The notes below the pieces were generated by a model, which searched no databases, was not told the origin of the DNA, and was given only the letters and a program-made list of their open reading frames with translations. Positions 16,050 through 25,991 of a DNA stretch of 64,000 nt are shown here, piece after piece (position 1 is the stretch's first letter; each line of letters begins with the position of its first letter). Source of the stretch: Escherichia coli DSM 30083 = JCM 1649 = ATCC 11775 (GTDB taxonomy: Bacteria > Pseudomonadota > Gammaproteobacteria > Enterobacterales > Enterobacteriaceae); the NCBI RefSeq assembly GCF_003697165.2, contig NZ_CP033092.2, positions 2,604,001 to 2,668,000 on the forward strand, given 5' to 3'. The position numbers and the translations under genes were made by a program.

Positions 16050-18313
16050 TCACCCTCCTGATGCGTGGTAGCGGTCCCATTGAAGGGCAAAATAAAATCC
16101 CCCAAACAGAAAACAGATTCTTCAGCGACGTAAATAAGCTGACCGTTCAAGCGCAGTGAAACGGGCGCAGAAGTTCGAATCGCAATACGCTGCGCGTCGA
16201 GAGTGACCTGTAATTCGCAGCCCTGCCAGAACAGAGGGAAAGACAACTGTTGCCACTGCTCAGGTAACGCCGGATTGAGATGTAATTCACCGTCACGCAC
16301 GCTCACCCCGGCAAAACCCTGAATCGCCCCCAGCCAGATAGCGCCAGTTGCGGCAGCGTGGATACCGTCATCACAGCTATGTGGATCAGCACCAAGATCG
16401 ATTTCAGTCCCCTCGCGCCAGAACTGATAACTTTGGGTCAGCAGGCCACAGCGTGCGGCAACAATGCCGTGGATTGCTTTACTTAATGACGAGTCGTGAA
16501 TAGTGCGCGGTTCATAAAATTGCAGATTGGCAAGACACGATGCCGCTGAGAACTGCTCCGGCAGCATGTAATTGAGCATCACCACATCAGCTTGTTTGAG
16601 GATCTGCATCTCGTTCACTTCTGCGCGTGAATAATCCAGCAGAATGGTTTGCTTCCCCGCCGCCGCTTTGTATTTCGCCAGATTAATCACCGGCTTAGCC
16701 ATAAACGAATCATCCTGCGGCAAAACGCCGTCGGGCTGAATTTCTGGCAGCAGCAGTTCTTTGAGGTACATTTCTGCACGATGAATAAACGCGTCGTCGC
16801 TACAGCCAAACTGACGAGCGATATTCAGCGCCTGCTGGACGTTGTAATACGCCATATAGCTGGTGAAGGCGTTATTATTGACATGTTCGGTATATTCATC
16901 TGGCCCAATAACATCATGAATTTCCAGACGGTCGTTAACCCTCACCGCGCGGCTAATCCAGAACTTTGCCGTCTCCAGAAGTAGCGCCATGCCTTCATGA
17001 GCAATGAAACTTTCATCCCCCGTGGTCCGCCAGTATTGAATAACCGCCCAGGCGATATCGGCCACCAGATGATGTTCCGCCTGCGCAGAGGCCACTTTTT
17101 GCCGCAACCCGGTACGAATGTTAATGGCGGCAAATTCCGGCGTCTCTTCTTCGCCACTACGCGCGCTTTCCCACGGAAACAGAGCGCCCTGCCAGCCGTT
17201 GCGTCGCGCTTTCTCCTGCGCGCCAGGCAAGTTGTGCCAGCGATAACGCAGTAAACTTCGGGCAACCGTCGGATCGCTAAACAGATGGAACGGTAGCAAA
17301 AATACTTCTGTATCCCAGAAAACGTGGCCTTTGTAGCCTTCGCCGGTTAAACCTTTCGCCGCAATGCTGCTGCGCTCATCGTGGGCAGGCGTCATGATGC
17401 GCAGGTGATAAAGCGCATAATCTAACGCTTGCTGATCGTGCGCATCGCCGCCGTTTACCGTGATACGACGTTTCTGCCACCATTGACGCCAGTTTTCTGT
17501 TGATGCTGCAAGAAGTTGGTCGTAACTCTGCTGCGCGCACATTTCAAGCTGACGAAGCGACGCACTGCCCCATTCGTCTAAAGCGGCTTGTCTGTCGTCC
17601 CGCCAGTCGATCCACACCCGTTTTTGCAGCGTCAGCGTCTCACCTGCGTGAAGCTGCGCGCAGGTATGTTGCAGTAAACGGCGCTCTTTGGCGGTATAGC
17701 ATTGCTGCACATCACCGCTCACCTTACAGCAACAGCTGATGGCCACATCACTGCGCCCATCCTGGGTGGTGTAGATCCCCTGCATCAGATGCTGACCAAA
17801 TACCCGCACCTGGGTTTCGTCGAGATGTTGGCGACCGTGGTTGGTTTGCGTGGCGTCAATGCCTGTTGAAATCAGCACTAACGCGTCGGCGTCCAGTGGC
17901 GTAATAGTGATTTCCAGCGCAATGAGCGGCAGTTGGTCTGCCGAAACAAAGCGACGGCTGGTGATGGTGTAACCTGCGCCGTTGCTGGTACGCCAGACAA
18001 CGTTGCGACGTAATTCGCCACTAGCAAAGTTAAGCTCACGCTGCCATGCTTCGCGGGATAACGAGAAAATCTCACCATTTATGGCAATCTCCATCCCCAC
18101 GACATCAGGCAGGTTCACCAGTTCGTTGATTTCACCTTTACCCGCCCGATGATAAAGCCCTGCCAGATACATGCCGCGCGTCTGGCGCGTGTAATCTTCT
18201 TCATGGCTGGCGCGAAGCCCAAGATAGCCGTTCCCCTGCGCCATCAGCGAAGCATACTTGTTCAGGGTATGCTGGCTGAAATGGGGTTCCGTTAACGTTA
18301 CTGGCCTGATCAT
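16046..18313 (-). CDS. ycjT: Kojibiose phosphorylase YcjT (GH65)
   Basis: 755-aa GH65 phosphorylase that splits kojibiose (alpha-1,2-glucobiose) with phosphate into glucose and beta-glucose 1-phosphate. The three-part GH65 layout is visible: an N-terminal beta-sandwich, a central (alpha/alpha)6 barrel and a small C-terminal beta domain. The catalytic acid is the Glu of IGPDEYTEHVNNNAF. Its start overlaps the ycjS stop (ATGA) and its end overlaps pgmB. A copy of the putative YcjW operator lies inside its last codons. Confidence 0.93.
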   Translation of the reverse strand: MIRPVTLTEPHFSQHTLNKYASLMAQGNGYLGLRASHEEDYTRQTRGMYLAGLYHRAGKGEINELVNLPDVVGMEIAINGEIFSLSREAWQRELNFASGELRRNVVWRTSNGAGYTITSRRFVSADQLPLIALEITITPLDADALVLISTGIDATQTNHGRQHLDETQVRVFGQHLMQGIYTTQDGRSDVAISCCCKVSGDVQQCYTAKERRLLQHTCAQLHAGETLTLQKRVWIDWRDDRQAALDEWGSASLRQLEMCAQQSYDQLLAASTENWRQWWQKRRITVNGGDAHDQQALDYALYHLRIMTPAHDERSSIAAKGLTGEGYKGHVFWDTEVFLLPFHLFSDPTVARSLLRYRWHNLPGAQEKARRNGWQGALFPWESARSGEEETPEFAAINIRTGLRQKVASAQAEHHLVADIAWAVIQYWRTTGDESFIAHEGMALLLETAKFWISRAVRVNDRLEIHDVIGPDEYTEHVNNNAFTSYMAYYNVQQALNIARQFGCSDDAFIHRAEMYLKELLLPEIQPDGVLPQDDSFMAKPVINLAKYKAAAGKQTILLDYSRAEVNEMQILKQADVVMLNYMLPEQFSAASCLANLQFYEPRTIHDSSLSKAIHGIVAARCGLLTQSYQFWREGTEIDLGADPHSCDDGIHAAATGAIWLGAIQGFAGVSVRDGELHLNPALPEQWQQLSFPLFWQGCELQVTLDAQRIAIRTSAPVSLRLNGQLIYVAEESVFCLGDFILPFNGTATTHQEGE
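16064..16080. promoter_or_regulatory. Candidate YcjW operator inside the 3' end of ycjT
   Basis: CGTGGTAGCGGTCCCAT, identical over 17 bp to 25992-26008. Its core TGGTAGCGGTCCCA is an imperfect dyad (10 of 14 positions symmetric) around a central CG, typical of LacI-family operators. Here it lies within ycjT codons, 15 bp before the pgmB start. Confidence 0.6.
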
Positions 18314-19365
18314 AATTCCACACGCGTCCCTGTTTCTGCGGATTGATACAACGCCGCCACCAGTTGCTGGATGATGTACCCCTGCTCGGCGTCGGCTATC
18401 ATCACGGGCTTACCTTGTACGTGGTTGATAAAGGCTTCCATACTGCGCAGATGACGGTTGTCGTCTGCCATTTCCCGTTGCATCAGCGTCATTAACTCAC
18501 CGTTGTTATCGGTGTAGATATGTGCCGGAAACAGCGTCGCCCCGGCTTTATCACCACAAAAGCTGACGTTCATAATCGACTGTTCGCGGATGTTGAGTGC
18601 AAATGAGGTCTCAAGCCACAGAATGCCGCCGTTATGAAATTCAATGGTGCCAAACAGCGAATCTTCGACGCTGTAGGTTGCCGGGTCCCACTCGCCAAAT
18701 TGACCGCAGCTCTTTTGCGTGCCGATCTTTTGAAAGCTATGCGCAGTCACGCTTTTCACCGCTGGAAAACCCAGCACATACATCGCCGCATCCAGCATAT
18801 GAATGCCGATGTCGATCAGCGGGCCTCCGCCCTGCAATTCTTTATTAGTAAAGACACCCCAGCCGGGAACACCGCAACGACGCAGGGCGCGGGCGGTGGT
18901 AACGTAAATCTCTCCCAAAACGCCGTTGGTCACCTGTTCACGCAGCTGTTGCGTATCGAGTGCAAAACGATGGTGAAAGTCGTAGGCCAGCACCTTGCCC
19001 TGTTTGCGCGCGGTATCGCACATTTCCCGCGCCTGTTCTGCCGTCATGGCGGGCGGTTTTTCGCACATCACATGGCAGCCAGCTTCCAGCGCCATCAGGG
19101 TATGTTCGTAATGAAAACGGTTAGGTGAGCAGACGCTAACCACATCAGGTTTCACCGCCAGCAGCATGGCCTGCGGATCGTCCCACACGGATGCATTCCC
19201 GTATTTTTCTGCCAGCGCCTGCGCCTGGGAAAGGCGGCTGTCACAGACAGCCACCAGTTCCAGATCATTGCGGGTGCAGTAGTACGAAGCATGAACCTTA
19301 TCCGCCACCTGGCCTGCGCCGATTATCGCGACCCGCAGTGGAGAGCTTGTCATTGCACTTTTCAC
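18310..19365 (-). CDS. ycjS: Glucoside 3-dehydrogenase YcjS (GFO/IDH/MocA)
   Basis: 351-aa NAD-dependent oxidoreductase reported to oxidise D-glucosides at C3. Rossmann motif IIGAGQVADKVHAS near the N-terminus and the family's EKP motif in CHVMCEKPPA, followed by the substrate domain with GGGPLIDIGIHMLDAA carrying the catalytic Asp and His. It works with the YcjR isomerase/epimerase and the YcjQ reductase to convert glucosides to gulosides. The start gives the K-12 length. Confidence 0.93.
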   Translation of the reverse strand: MKSAMTSSPLRVAIIGAGQVADKVHASYYCTRNDLELVAVCDSRLSQAQALAEKYGNASVWDDPQAMLLAVKPDVVSVCSPNRFHYEHTLMALEAGCHVMCEKPPAMTAEQAREMCDTARKQGKVLAYDFHHRFALDTQQLREQVTNGVLGEIYVTTARALRRCGVPGWGVFTNKELQGGGPLIDIGIHMLDAAMYVLGFPAVKSVTAHSFQKIGTQKSCGQFGEWDPATYSVEDSLFGTIEFHNGGILWLETSFALNIREQSIMNVSFCGDKAGATLFPAHIYTDNNGELMTLMQREMADDNRHLRSMEAFINHVQGKPVMIADAEQGYIIQQLVAALYQSAETGTRVEL

Positions 19366-19374
19366 AAAGACCTC

Positions 19375-20163
19375 TTAGCAGGTACGCAACCAGGCCAAAG
19401 AATCACGGTACGCCTGGGCAGGATTTTCTGCCCGGATACGCCCTTCATACACCACATAGCCCTGATAGTTATCGGCGCGCAGCTGTTCAAACAGCGCGTG
19501 GAAATCGAGGGTGCCGCTGCCCGGCTGGTAGCGATGGTTATCGGCAATATGCACATGACCGAGCAAGTCGCGGTTGTCGTGCAACGCCTGCGCCAGGTTA
19601 TCTTCTTCGATATTCATGTGATAGAAATCGCCGATAATCTGTACATGTTTAAGATCGTTTTCGACGATGTAACGACGAGCATCGGCGAGGGTGTTGATCA
19701 TGTGATCCTGATAGCGGTTTAACGGTTCGAGATACACCACAGTTCCAGTCCGCGCGGCGACCTGTTCCAGTACGCGCAGGGAATCACTCACCATTTTACG
19801 ATCGCCGTCAAGGCTGCGCGGCGAGGTCATCGGCGGTAAGCGGAAGGTAAACATGCCCCACGCAGCCGGAACGACGATACCTTTACCGCCCACTTCTGCC
19901 AGCGCTTCAAGAATGCGTTCGATCTGCTTTAAGCCATTAAGTCGACGCTCTTCGATAAAGTCGCCAATCCAACCGTCATAGCCACCGCAGGCGGTGGTCA
20001 CCGGTAAACCGGTTTCTTTGATTGCTGCTTTGACTTCTTCGAGATTGTTGACCAGCAGTTTGCCGTCAATCTCAAAACCATCGAAACCCATCTCTTTGAT
20101 ATAACGAAATTTCTCCAGAATGTTTTCCGGAAAGAACGCCTGATTCTGTGTGCCGATTTTCAT
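19375..20163 (-). CDS. ycjR: 3-keto-hexoside C4 epimerase YcjR
   Basis: 262-aa AP-endonuclease-2-type TIM barrel. It is reported to epimerise 3-keto-glucosides at C4 in the YcjS-YcjR-YcjQ route. Likely metal ligands occur in VYLEPLNRYQDH, IIGDFYHMN and HVHIADNHR, with a final Glu in YVVYEGRI. I chose the ATG at 20163 to give the K-12 length; three residues upstream (MKR) are also in frame. It lies 10 bp upstream of ycjS. Confidence 0.92.
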   Translation of the reverse strand: MKIGTQNQAFFPENILEKFRYIKEMGFDGFEIDGKLLVNNLEEVKAAIKETGLPVTTACGGYDGWIGDFIEERRLNGLKQIERILEALAEVGGKGIVVPAAWGMFTFRLPPMTSPRSLDGDRKMVSDSLRVLEQVAARTGTVVYLEPLNRYQDHMINTLADARRYIVENDLKHVQIIGDFYHMNIEEDNLAQALHDNRDLLGHVHIADNHRYQPGSGTLDFHALFEQLRADNYQGYVVYEGRIRAENPAQAYRDSLAWLRTC

Positions 20164-20181
20164 TCTTTTCATTCCTTTGAA

Positions 20182-21234
20182 TTAAAACGTGACGCCCATT
20201 TTGATGCTCTGTTCCGGATGCTGGTCGACATACTGCATGTAGCTTTCCGGGCTGTTGGCAAAGGTCACCACCGGATCGATTAAATCTTCGCAATTGAGAT
20301 AACCGTTCATCAGCAGTTCCCAGCAGGTTTCTTCAATACGCTTACGGCTCCAGCGCGGATAATCCGGGTTCGGCTCGCTGCACGCACGGGAGAAAACAAT
20401 TTTGGCGTTATTGAAATGGGCTTCGCGTCCGAGGTTAAAACCTTCGGCAAACGGTTTGGCAAACGCGACATAGGAGATGGTGCCGCCATAGGCCAGACCG
20501 CGGAGTGCCGATTACAGCGCGTCGGCATAGCCACTGGTTTCGATAATCACATCGGCACCCTGCTTGCCGGTCAGCGTTTTGATCTCTTTACCTACGTCAG
20601 CGCCAATGGGGTTAAGACAGAAATCCGCACCGTGGCGACGGGCAATATCACAGCGATGGGCGATAGGATCGACGCCAATTACCACCGATGCGCCAGCGCG
20701 TTTCGCCAGTTGGATGGCAATTTGACCGATCGCGCCAAGCCCTACCACCACCACAAAATCCCCTACGCGTACGTTGGCATCGCGCACGCCGCTCATGGCA
20801 AACTGCGCCGGGTCGTAGCAGACGGCGTTTTTCCAGGAGCTGCCTTGCGGCATTTTGCGCAGCTTGTAGTTATTCACTGCGTTAATGATGACCGTCTCGG
20901 AGAGCGGGCCGTAGCCGCATACGCTGTCGCCCACCGCGTAGTCGTTAACGTCGCTGCCGCACTCGATAATGTCGCCAACCACCATGTTGCCAAGCTGGAA
21001 CTTGCCAAACTCAATGCCGCGCGGCGCATCTGCCGGACGCGGGGTGAACATCTGCCATTCGCCATTAAAGTCGTCATTAATAAACGGGCTGGCGGCGCGG
21101 AAATCAACCACTTCCGTCCCGTGTTTCGGCGCGCCGAAACGCACGCGGATCTTCACTTCATTGGCTAAAATCGCCCGCTCTTCATACTCAACCAGCGCAG
21201 CAACACGCGGTGCTGTGGCTACTAACTTTTTCAT
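20182..21234 (-). pseudogene. ycjQ: Zinc-dependent guloside dehydrogenase YcjQ, interrupted by TAA at codon 241
   Basis: Medium-chain alcohol dehydrogenase relative, reported to reduce 3-keto-gulosides to gulosides. The reading frame spans 351 codons including the stop, exactly the K-12 length, and ends in MGVTF. It is broken by an in-frame TAA at 20512-20514, just after SGYADAL. K-12 has Gln there, so a single CAA to TAA change explains it. The 240 residues before the stop include the nucleotide-binding motif VVVGLGAIGQIAIQLA; the last 110 residues, which complete the fold, remain in frame but should not be translated. All neighbours are intact, so the lesion looks recent. Confidence 0.88.
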
Positions 21235-21264
21235 GTAAAACTCCTTGTAAAGAAACTGGCCGCT

Positions 21265-22107
21265 TTAGCCCTTCACGCCACCGGCGGTCAAACCACTCTT
21301 AATAAAATGTTCCGAAAGCGCATACATAATCACCACTGGCAATGCGGTCACCAGCGAGGCCGCCATCATCCGTCCCCAGATGTAATCAGGCGTACTGAAC
21401 AGCGCGTTCAGGCCCACTGGTAAGGTGAAATTGCTGGCGCTGGAGAGGAAAATCGACGCAAACAGATAGTCGTTCCACGCCACCATAAAGCAGTAGACAA
21501 ACACCGATATCAGCCCGGACATCGCCAGGGGCACGGTGATACGGAAGATAATTTGCAGACGATTGAGGCCATCCATCATCGCCGCTTCTTCGATCTCATC
21601 AGGGATGGTGTCGAAGTAGCTTTTCAGCATAAACACGGCGGTGGGCAGGGTTTGCGTCACCATGGTAATGATCAGCGCCATCTCGGTGTCGTAAATGCCA
21701 AGTGCGGTGATGATTTTGAACAGCGGCACCACCAGCAAAATGCCGGAGAACATGTACACCGTGTAAAAGCTGGCGTTGATGGTCATCCGCCCTTTAAAGC
21801 GCAGGCGGGAAAGCGCGTAAGCCCCGAGAATGCCGAGAAATACCGCCACCACGGATGAAACCACCGACACCACCATGCTGTTACGGAAGTAGTCGACAAA
21901 CGGGAAAATCACCGGATTAAAAATGTCGACGTAATGCTCCAGCGTCCACTGCTGTGGCAGCAGCGTAGGATGCAGCGAGATCGCCTCTTTTGCGCTCTTG
22001 AACGAGGTCATCAGCATCACAAAAAATGGAAACAGCGTGATGATGAGAAACAGCGCCAGCCCGCAGTAAAAACCGATTCGACTGAGTGTGCGTTTATTTG
22101 TTGCCAT
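21265..22107 (-). CDS. ycjP: Sugar ABC transporter permease YcjP
   Basis: 280-aa inner-membrane permease of the MalG type with six predicted membrane spans. The cytoplasmic EAA loop that docks the ATPase reads EAAMMDGLNRLQIIFRITVP. Its start overlaps the ycjO end by 14 bp, which ties their translation together. Works with YcjO, YcjN and the YcjV ATPase. Confidence 0.94.
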   Translation of the reverse strand: MATNKRTLSRIGFYCGLALFLIITLFPFFVMLMTSFKSAKEAISLHPTLLPQQWTLEHYVDIFNPVIFPFVDYFRNSMVVSVVSSVVAVFLGILGAYALSRLRFKGRMTINASFYTVYMFSGILLVVPLFKIITALGIYDTEMALIITMVTQTLPTAVFMLKSYFDTIPDEIEEAAMMDGLNRLQIIFRITVPLAMSGLISVFVYCFMVAWNDYLFASIFLSSASNFTLPVGLNALFSTPDYIWGRMMAASLVTALPVVIMYALSEHFIKSGLTAGGVKG

Positions 22108-22975
22108 TGAGGTTCACCCGTTTCCTGGTCAGCAGAATGACAGCGAAAATAATGATGAAAAGCACCACCGAGATCGCCGCCGCTTTCCCTAAGTCATTAA
22201 AGGCAAAGGCGGTTTTGTAGAGATAGACACCGAGAATATCGACCTTGGTCGTCAGCAGATAAACATCCGCGAACATGTAGAACATCCAGATAGTGCGCAG
22301 GGTCACCACCGTCGCCAGGACCGGCATAATCGCGGGCAGCGTGACGATGCGAAACCGCTGCCAGGCATTCGCGCCATCCATCTCTGCCGCTTCGTACAGC
22401 GATTTGTCGATGGTCTGCAAAATCGCCAGAAACGAGATAAAGGCATACGGGAAGTAGCGCCAGATAGCGAACAGCACCACCAGCACAAAACTACTGCCCG
22501 GGTTATCGAACCACAGCGGTGCCTGCTCATAGAGATGCAGAAGATCGACGCCGAGGTAGTTCACAATGCCGTAACCGTTGTTGAACATGTATTTCCAGGC
22601 GAACACCAGCGAAATAGACGGCGTTACGTAGGAAAGGATCACCAGCGAACGCGCGGTTTTGCGCAGGCGGAACTCGCGGTTGAAAAACATCGCCACGGCC
22701 AGCCCGAGCACGGTGCTGCCCGCCACCACAAGCGCGGTATACCAGACCGTCATCCACAGCGAATGCCAGAAGCCCGGATCGGAGAGAATACGCACATAGT
22801 TGCTCACCCCAACAAATGTTGCCTCGATGTTGGGATTGAGCGGCAGACGTAAAAAACTGATTTCGATATTCGACACCATCGGCCACGCCACCAGACCGCC
22901 CAGCAGTAATAAGCTGGGCGCGAGAAGCAGCAGTGCAAAAGGCATATCGGAACGACCTGAAAAAAGCCTGTTCAT
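22094..22975 (-). CDS. ycjO: Sugar ABC transporter permease YcjO
   Basis: 293-aa MalF-type permease with six predicted membrane segments. The EAA loop reads EAAEMDGANAWQRFRIVTLP. It pairs with YcjP to form the membrane channel. It lies 20 bp downstream of ycjN. Confidence 0.94.
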   Translation of the reverse strand: MNRLFSGRSDMPFALLLLAPSLLLLGGLVAWPMVSNIEISFLRLPLNPNIEATFVGVSNYVRILSDPGFWHSLWMTVWYTALVVAGSTVLGLAVAMFFNREFRLRKTARSLVILSYVTPSISLVFAWKYMFNNGYGIVNYLGVDLLHLYEQAPLWFDNPGSSFVLVVLFAIWRYFPYAFISFLAILQTIDKSLYEAAEMDGANAWQRFRIVTLPAIMPVLATVVTLRTIWMFYMFADVYLLTTKVDILGVYLYKTAFAFNDLGKAAAISVVLFIIIFAVILLTRKRVNLNGNK

Positions 22976-22995
22976 TGCGGATTCCTGTCCTGGGT

Positions 22996-24288
22996 TTAGT
23001 GCTGTTCGATCAGTTCATCCAGCTTTTTCTGGCTCGCTTGCAGCGTGCCAGGGAGATCGGCTTTCCCCACGGTGACGTTATGCACCATTGAACTCACCAC
23101 GCCAGACCCCGTCACATCGCCCATGCGGGTAAAGTTTTTATCCCCTACTGCGCCAAAGACCTGAATATTTGGCAGTTCGCTGATTAGCTGATTCGGCAAT
23201 TCTCCCAGCGCCTTAATAACGTCGTTGTCTTTCCAGGTGGCGGTAGTCACCACCGCTTTGTTCACCGGCAGCGCCGCGCCTGGCGACATCATCACCCAGT
23301 CGGCAATGTTGTCCGCCTGCTCCATAAAGGTGACAAATTTTTCTGCTGCTTCCGTCTCTTCGGCCTTTTGCCCGGCGGTAATGGTCAGCGAGGTCAACAT
23401 GCCGTAGACCGCAGAATTTTTCTCGGTTGGCACCACGAAACCGACGTTTTTCGGATCGCCTTCTTTAATCACAGCCGGAAGGATATAGGTGGAGTAAATC
23501 GCCATCGGCGCGGTGCCGTTCATAAAAGCGTCTTTCACTTCCATGATGTCGTTAGAACCTGGCATGGTGTTGGCAGCAAGGTTGCGGTAATAGGTCAGCG
23601 CCTGCATCATCTCTGGTGTATCAAGGGTGATTTTGCCTTCGGCGTTAAAGACGTTAGCCTGATTGGATAACGCAAACTGGGAGAAAGACTGTTCCGTCAA
23701 CACGCTTTCTGCTGTAGGCAGCGCAATACCGTATTTTTTATTCGCCGGGTCATTCAGTTTCTGTGCAACGTCCAGCAATTGCTGCCAGTTTTTTGGCTCC
23801 TCCAGCCCAGCTTTTGCCAGCACATCTTTGCGATACCAGATCCCGCCAATCCATGCGCTGACAGGAACACCGGTCCAGGCGCTGCCATCTTCGGTGCGCA
23901 CAATCCGCAGTACGCCATCGTAGAACGCGCCTTCACCGACGTTGCTGATGACCGTGGCAACCGCCTGGCGATCGATAAGCTGCTCTTTGTCCATCACTTT
24001 GGCGTAGTCATGGCTGGTTTCGATCACTTCCGGCAGCGAACCGCTACGTGAAAGGGTAATGACTTTGGTGTTATAGGCGTCTTCTTCCACGGGCACTTGT
24101 TTTACGGTGATACCTGGGTTTTCTTTTTCAAAACGGGCAATCAATTTGCTGATGACGGCCTGGCGCTCCTGCTCCACCGAAGAATGCATAAATTCGATGG
24201 ATACATTATTTTTATTTTCTTCTTTACAGCCTGAAATCAGGGTGCAGGAAACCAGTGCTGATAACAGCACGATTTTTGATTTAATCAT
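22996..24288 (-). CDS. ycjN: Sugar-binding lipoprotein YcjN of the ABC importer
   Basis: 430-aa extracellular solute-binding protein of the sugar (SBP_bac_1) family. The N-terminus is a lipoprotein signal with lipobox ISGC at Cys 21 (SALVSCTLISGCKEE), so the mature protein is anchored in the periplasm. It delivers the glucoside to YcjO/YcjP. It is 13 bp downstream of ycjM. Confidence 0.94.
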   Translation of the reverse strand: MIKSKIVLLSALVSCTLISGCKEENKNNVSIEFMHSSVEQERQAVISKLIARFEKENPGITVKQVPVEEDAYNTKVITLSRSGSLPEVIETSHDYAKVMDKEQLIDRQAVATVISNVGEGAFYDGVLRIVRTEDGSAWTGVPVSAWIGGIWYRKDVLAKAGLEEPKNWQQLLDVAQKLNDPANKKYGIALPTAESVLTEQSFSQFALSNQANVFNAEGKITLDTPEMMQALTYYRNLAANTMPGSNDIMEVKDAFMNGTAPMAIYSTYILPAVIKEGDPKNVGFVVPTEKNSAVYGMLTSLTITAGQKAEETEAAEKFVTFMEQADNIADWVMMSPGAALPVNKAVVTTATWKDNDVIKALGELPNQLISELPNIQVFGAVGDKNFTRMGDVTGSGVVSSMVHNVTVGKADLPGTLQASQKKLDELIEQH

Positions 24289-24301
24289 GAAATGTTCCTT
24301 T

Positions 24302-25981
24302 TTATTTAATCCACATAACCTGCCAGGGATGCAGTGTTATTTCATTACCCAATATATCAACTTCACTAATCAGATCCCGACCGTGCAGGTCAGTAATATT
24401 TATATGCTGAATATTTTCACTGACATTAAACAATCCCGTCAGGCAATCGCCATCCGCATTGCTTCTTTGAATTCGCATTACAAATGAATTAATCGCATCA
24501 ATGGTGAAATTATTATCCGGATGAAACTCTTTATGACTGCGACGAAGTGTAATTAAATGCGACAACTTATAATATACCGAATAACTTAATGTCGCTTTAT
24601 TGTTCAGTTCTGTCGTTATCTCTTTACTAGAGTATTTTTTACGGTTAATCGCACGATTATATCCAAGTTTTTCGACACCTGCGTAATCATTACGCGACCC
24701 CAGAATGCTTTGAATATATATCGCTGGCACACCGGGGAAACTTAACAAAATCGCATGGGCGAGAATAAACCTGGCACACCGTTCTTCGTCGCTACACTCA
24801 CGGCGGCTCAACGCATCCATATAGGTGACATTCATTTCATAGGGGCTACGCGTACCGTCGGGATTATTTTTCCAGTTTACTAATGCTCCTTCCTGCTGTA
24901 ACACCTCGACCAGCGCTAATATTTCGTTTTCGGGCAACAACCCCCGCAGTGGGTTAAGCCCGATGCCATCGTGAGAGGCAAGGAAGTTAAACCAGGTGGT
25001 GTTGCTGGAAGGTAGTGTCAGGTTTTGCGCCCACGCACAAAGTGCCTCAACGTTCTGTTTTTGCACCGCATGCAGCACCAGCGGCGGCAGCGAGAACTGG
25101 TACACCATATGCGCTTCGTCATCGCCTTCGCCAAAGTAAGCAATGTTGTCTTTATGCGGAACATTGGTCTCGGTAATGATCACTGTGCCTGGCGCGACGT
25201 TATCAATAATCGACCGTAACAGTTTGATAATCAGATGTGTTTTTTCCAGATGGATGCAGTTTGTTCCCGGCTCTTTCCACATAAAGCCAACGGCATCCAG
25301 ACGGACATACTCTGCGCCCTTTTCCAGGTAGCACAGCAATACATCCACCATCGCCAGCAACACTTCAGGGCTACGGTAATTGAGGTCAATTTGATCGTCG
25401 CTAAAGGTGGTCCATAAATGGCGCATTGAATGATCGCGCATCTGGAATGGCGTTAATAACGGTAACGCACGCGGGCGAGTGACGGCGCTGAGATCGGTTT
25501 TCGGATCAACGGCAATAAAAAAATCTTCAAAACCTGGCTGCTGTTGTAAATAGTTTTTAAACCATTCACTTTTTGCCGACATATGGTTGCAGACAAAATC
25601 AAACATTAAATGGCTGCATTCACCGAGTTGCTGAATATCCTGCCACTCCCCCGCTTCACTGGCGACCTGATGATAATCAATTACCGAAAATCCATCATCA
25701 GATGACCATGGATAAAAAGGTAATAAATGAACATGTGAAAAAATTCTTTGCAGCCATTGAGGGTAAAACTGATTAAATGTGGGTAGTGGCTTTAAATCAT
25801 TACTGTGAAATTGATCGGCATAGGTAATTAACACGACATCACTTTCATCCCAGTGTTTTTTACGTCGCTGTGTAATTAATCGTTTCGCACTCTCAAGACG
25901 CGTTACAAGTTTCTGTAAATGAGTCGCGGTAAATGTTCCACCGTAGATTTCGTCCAGGTAATCCGTAATTTTCTGTTTCAT
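24302..25981 (-). CDS. ycjM: Glucosylglycerate phosphorylase YcjM (GH13_18)
   Basis: 559-aa sucrose-phosphorylase-like enzyme shown in K-12 to phosphorolyse glucosylglycerate to glucose 1-phosphate and glycerate. The GH13 barrel motifs are visible: FDFVCNH, the nucleophile Asp in YVRLDAVGF, the acid Glu in IITETNVPH and FLASHDGIG. The start at 25981 is preferred: AAGG lies before it, the length equals K-12, and nine extra upstream codons would run through the operator. It is the first gene of the ycj operon. Confidence 0.92.
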   Translation of the reverse strand: MKQKITDYLDEIYGGTFTATHLQKLVTRLESAKRLITQRRKKHWDESDVVLITYADQFHSNDLKPLPTFNQFYPQWLQRIFSHVHLLPFYPWSSDDGFSVIDYHQVASEAGEWQDIQQLGECSHLMFDFVCNHMSAKSEWFKNYLQQQPGFEDFFIAVDPKTDLSAVTRPRALPLLTPFQMRDHSMRHLWTTFSDDQIDLNYRSPEVLLAMVDVLLCYLEKGAEYVRLDAVGFMWKEPGTNCIHLEKTHLIIKLLRSIIDNVAPGTVIITETNVPHKDNIAYFGEGDDEAHMVYQFSLPPLVLHAVQKQNVEALCAWAQNLTLPSSNTTWFNFLASHDGIGLNPLRGLLPENEILALVEVLQQEGALVNWKNNPDGTRSPYEMNVTYMDALSRRECSDEERCARFILAHAILLSFPGVPAIYIQSILGSRNDYAGVEKLGYNRAINRKKYSSKEITTELNNKATLSYSVYYKLSHLITLRRSHKEFHPDNNFTIDAINSFVMRIQRSNADGDCLTGLFNVSENIQHINITDLHGRDLISEVDILGNEITLHPWQVMWIK

Positions 25982-25991
25982 GTTGCCTTTC

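Noticed and set aside
20182..20511. Downstream part of ycjQ as a separate small gene
   Set aside because: It is the in-frame continuation of ycjQ after the TAA, with no ribosome site or start in a sensible place.
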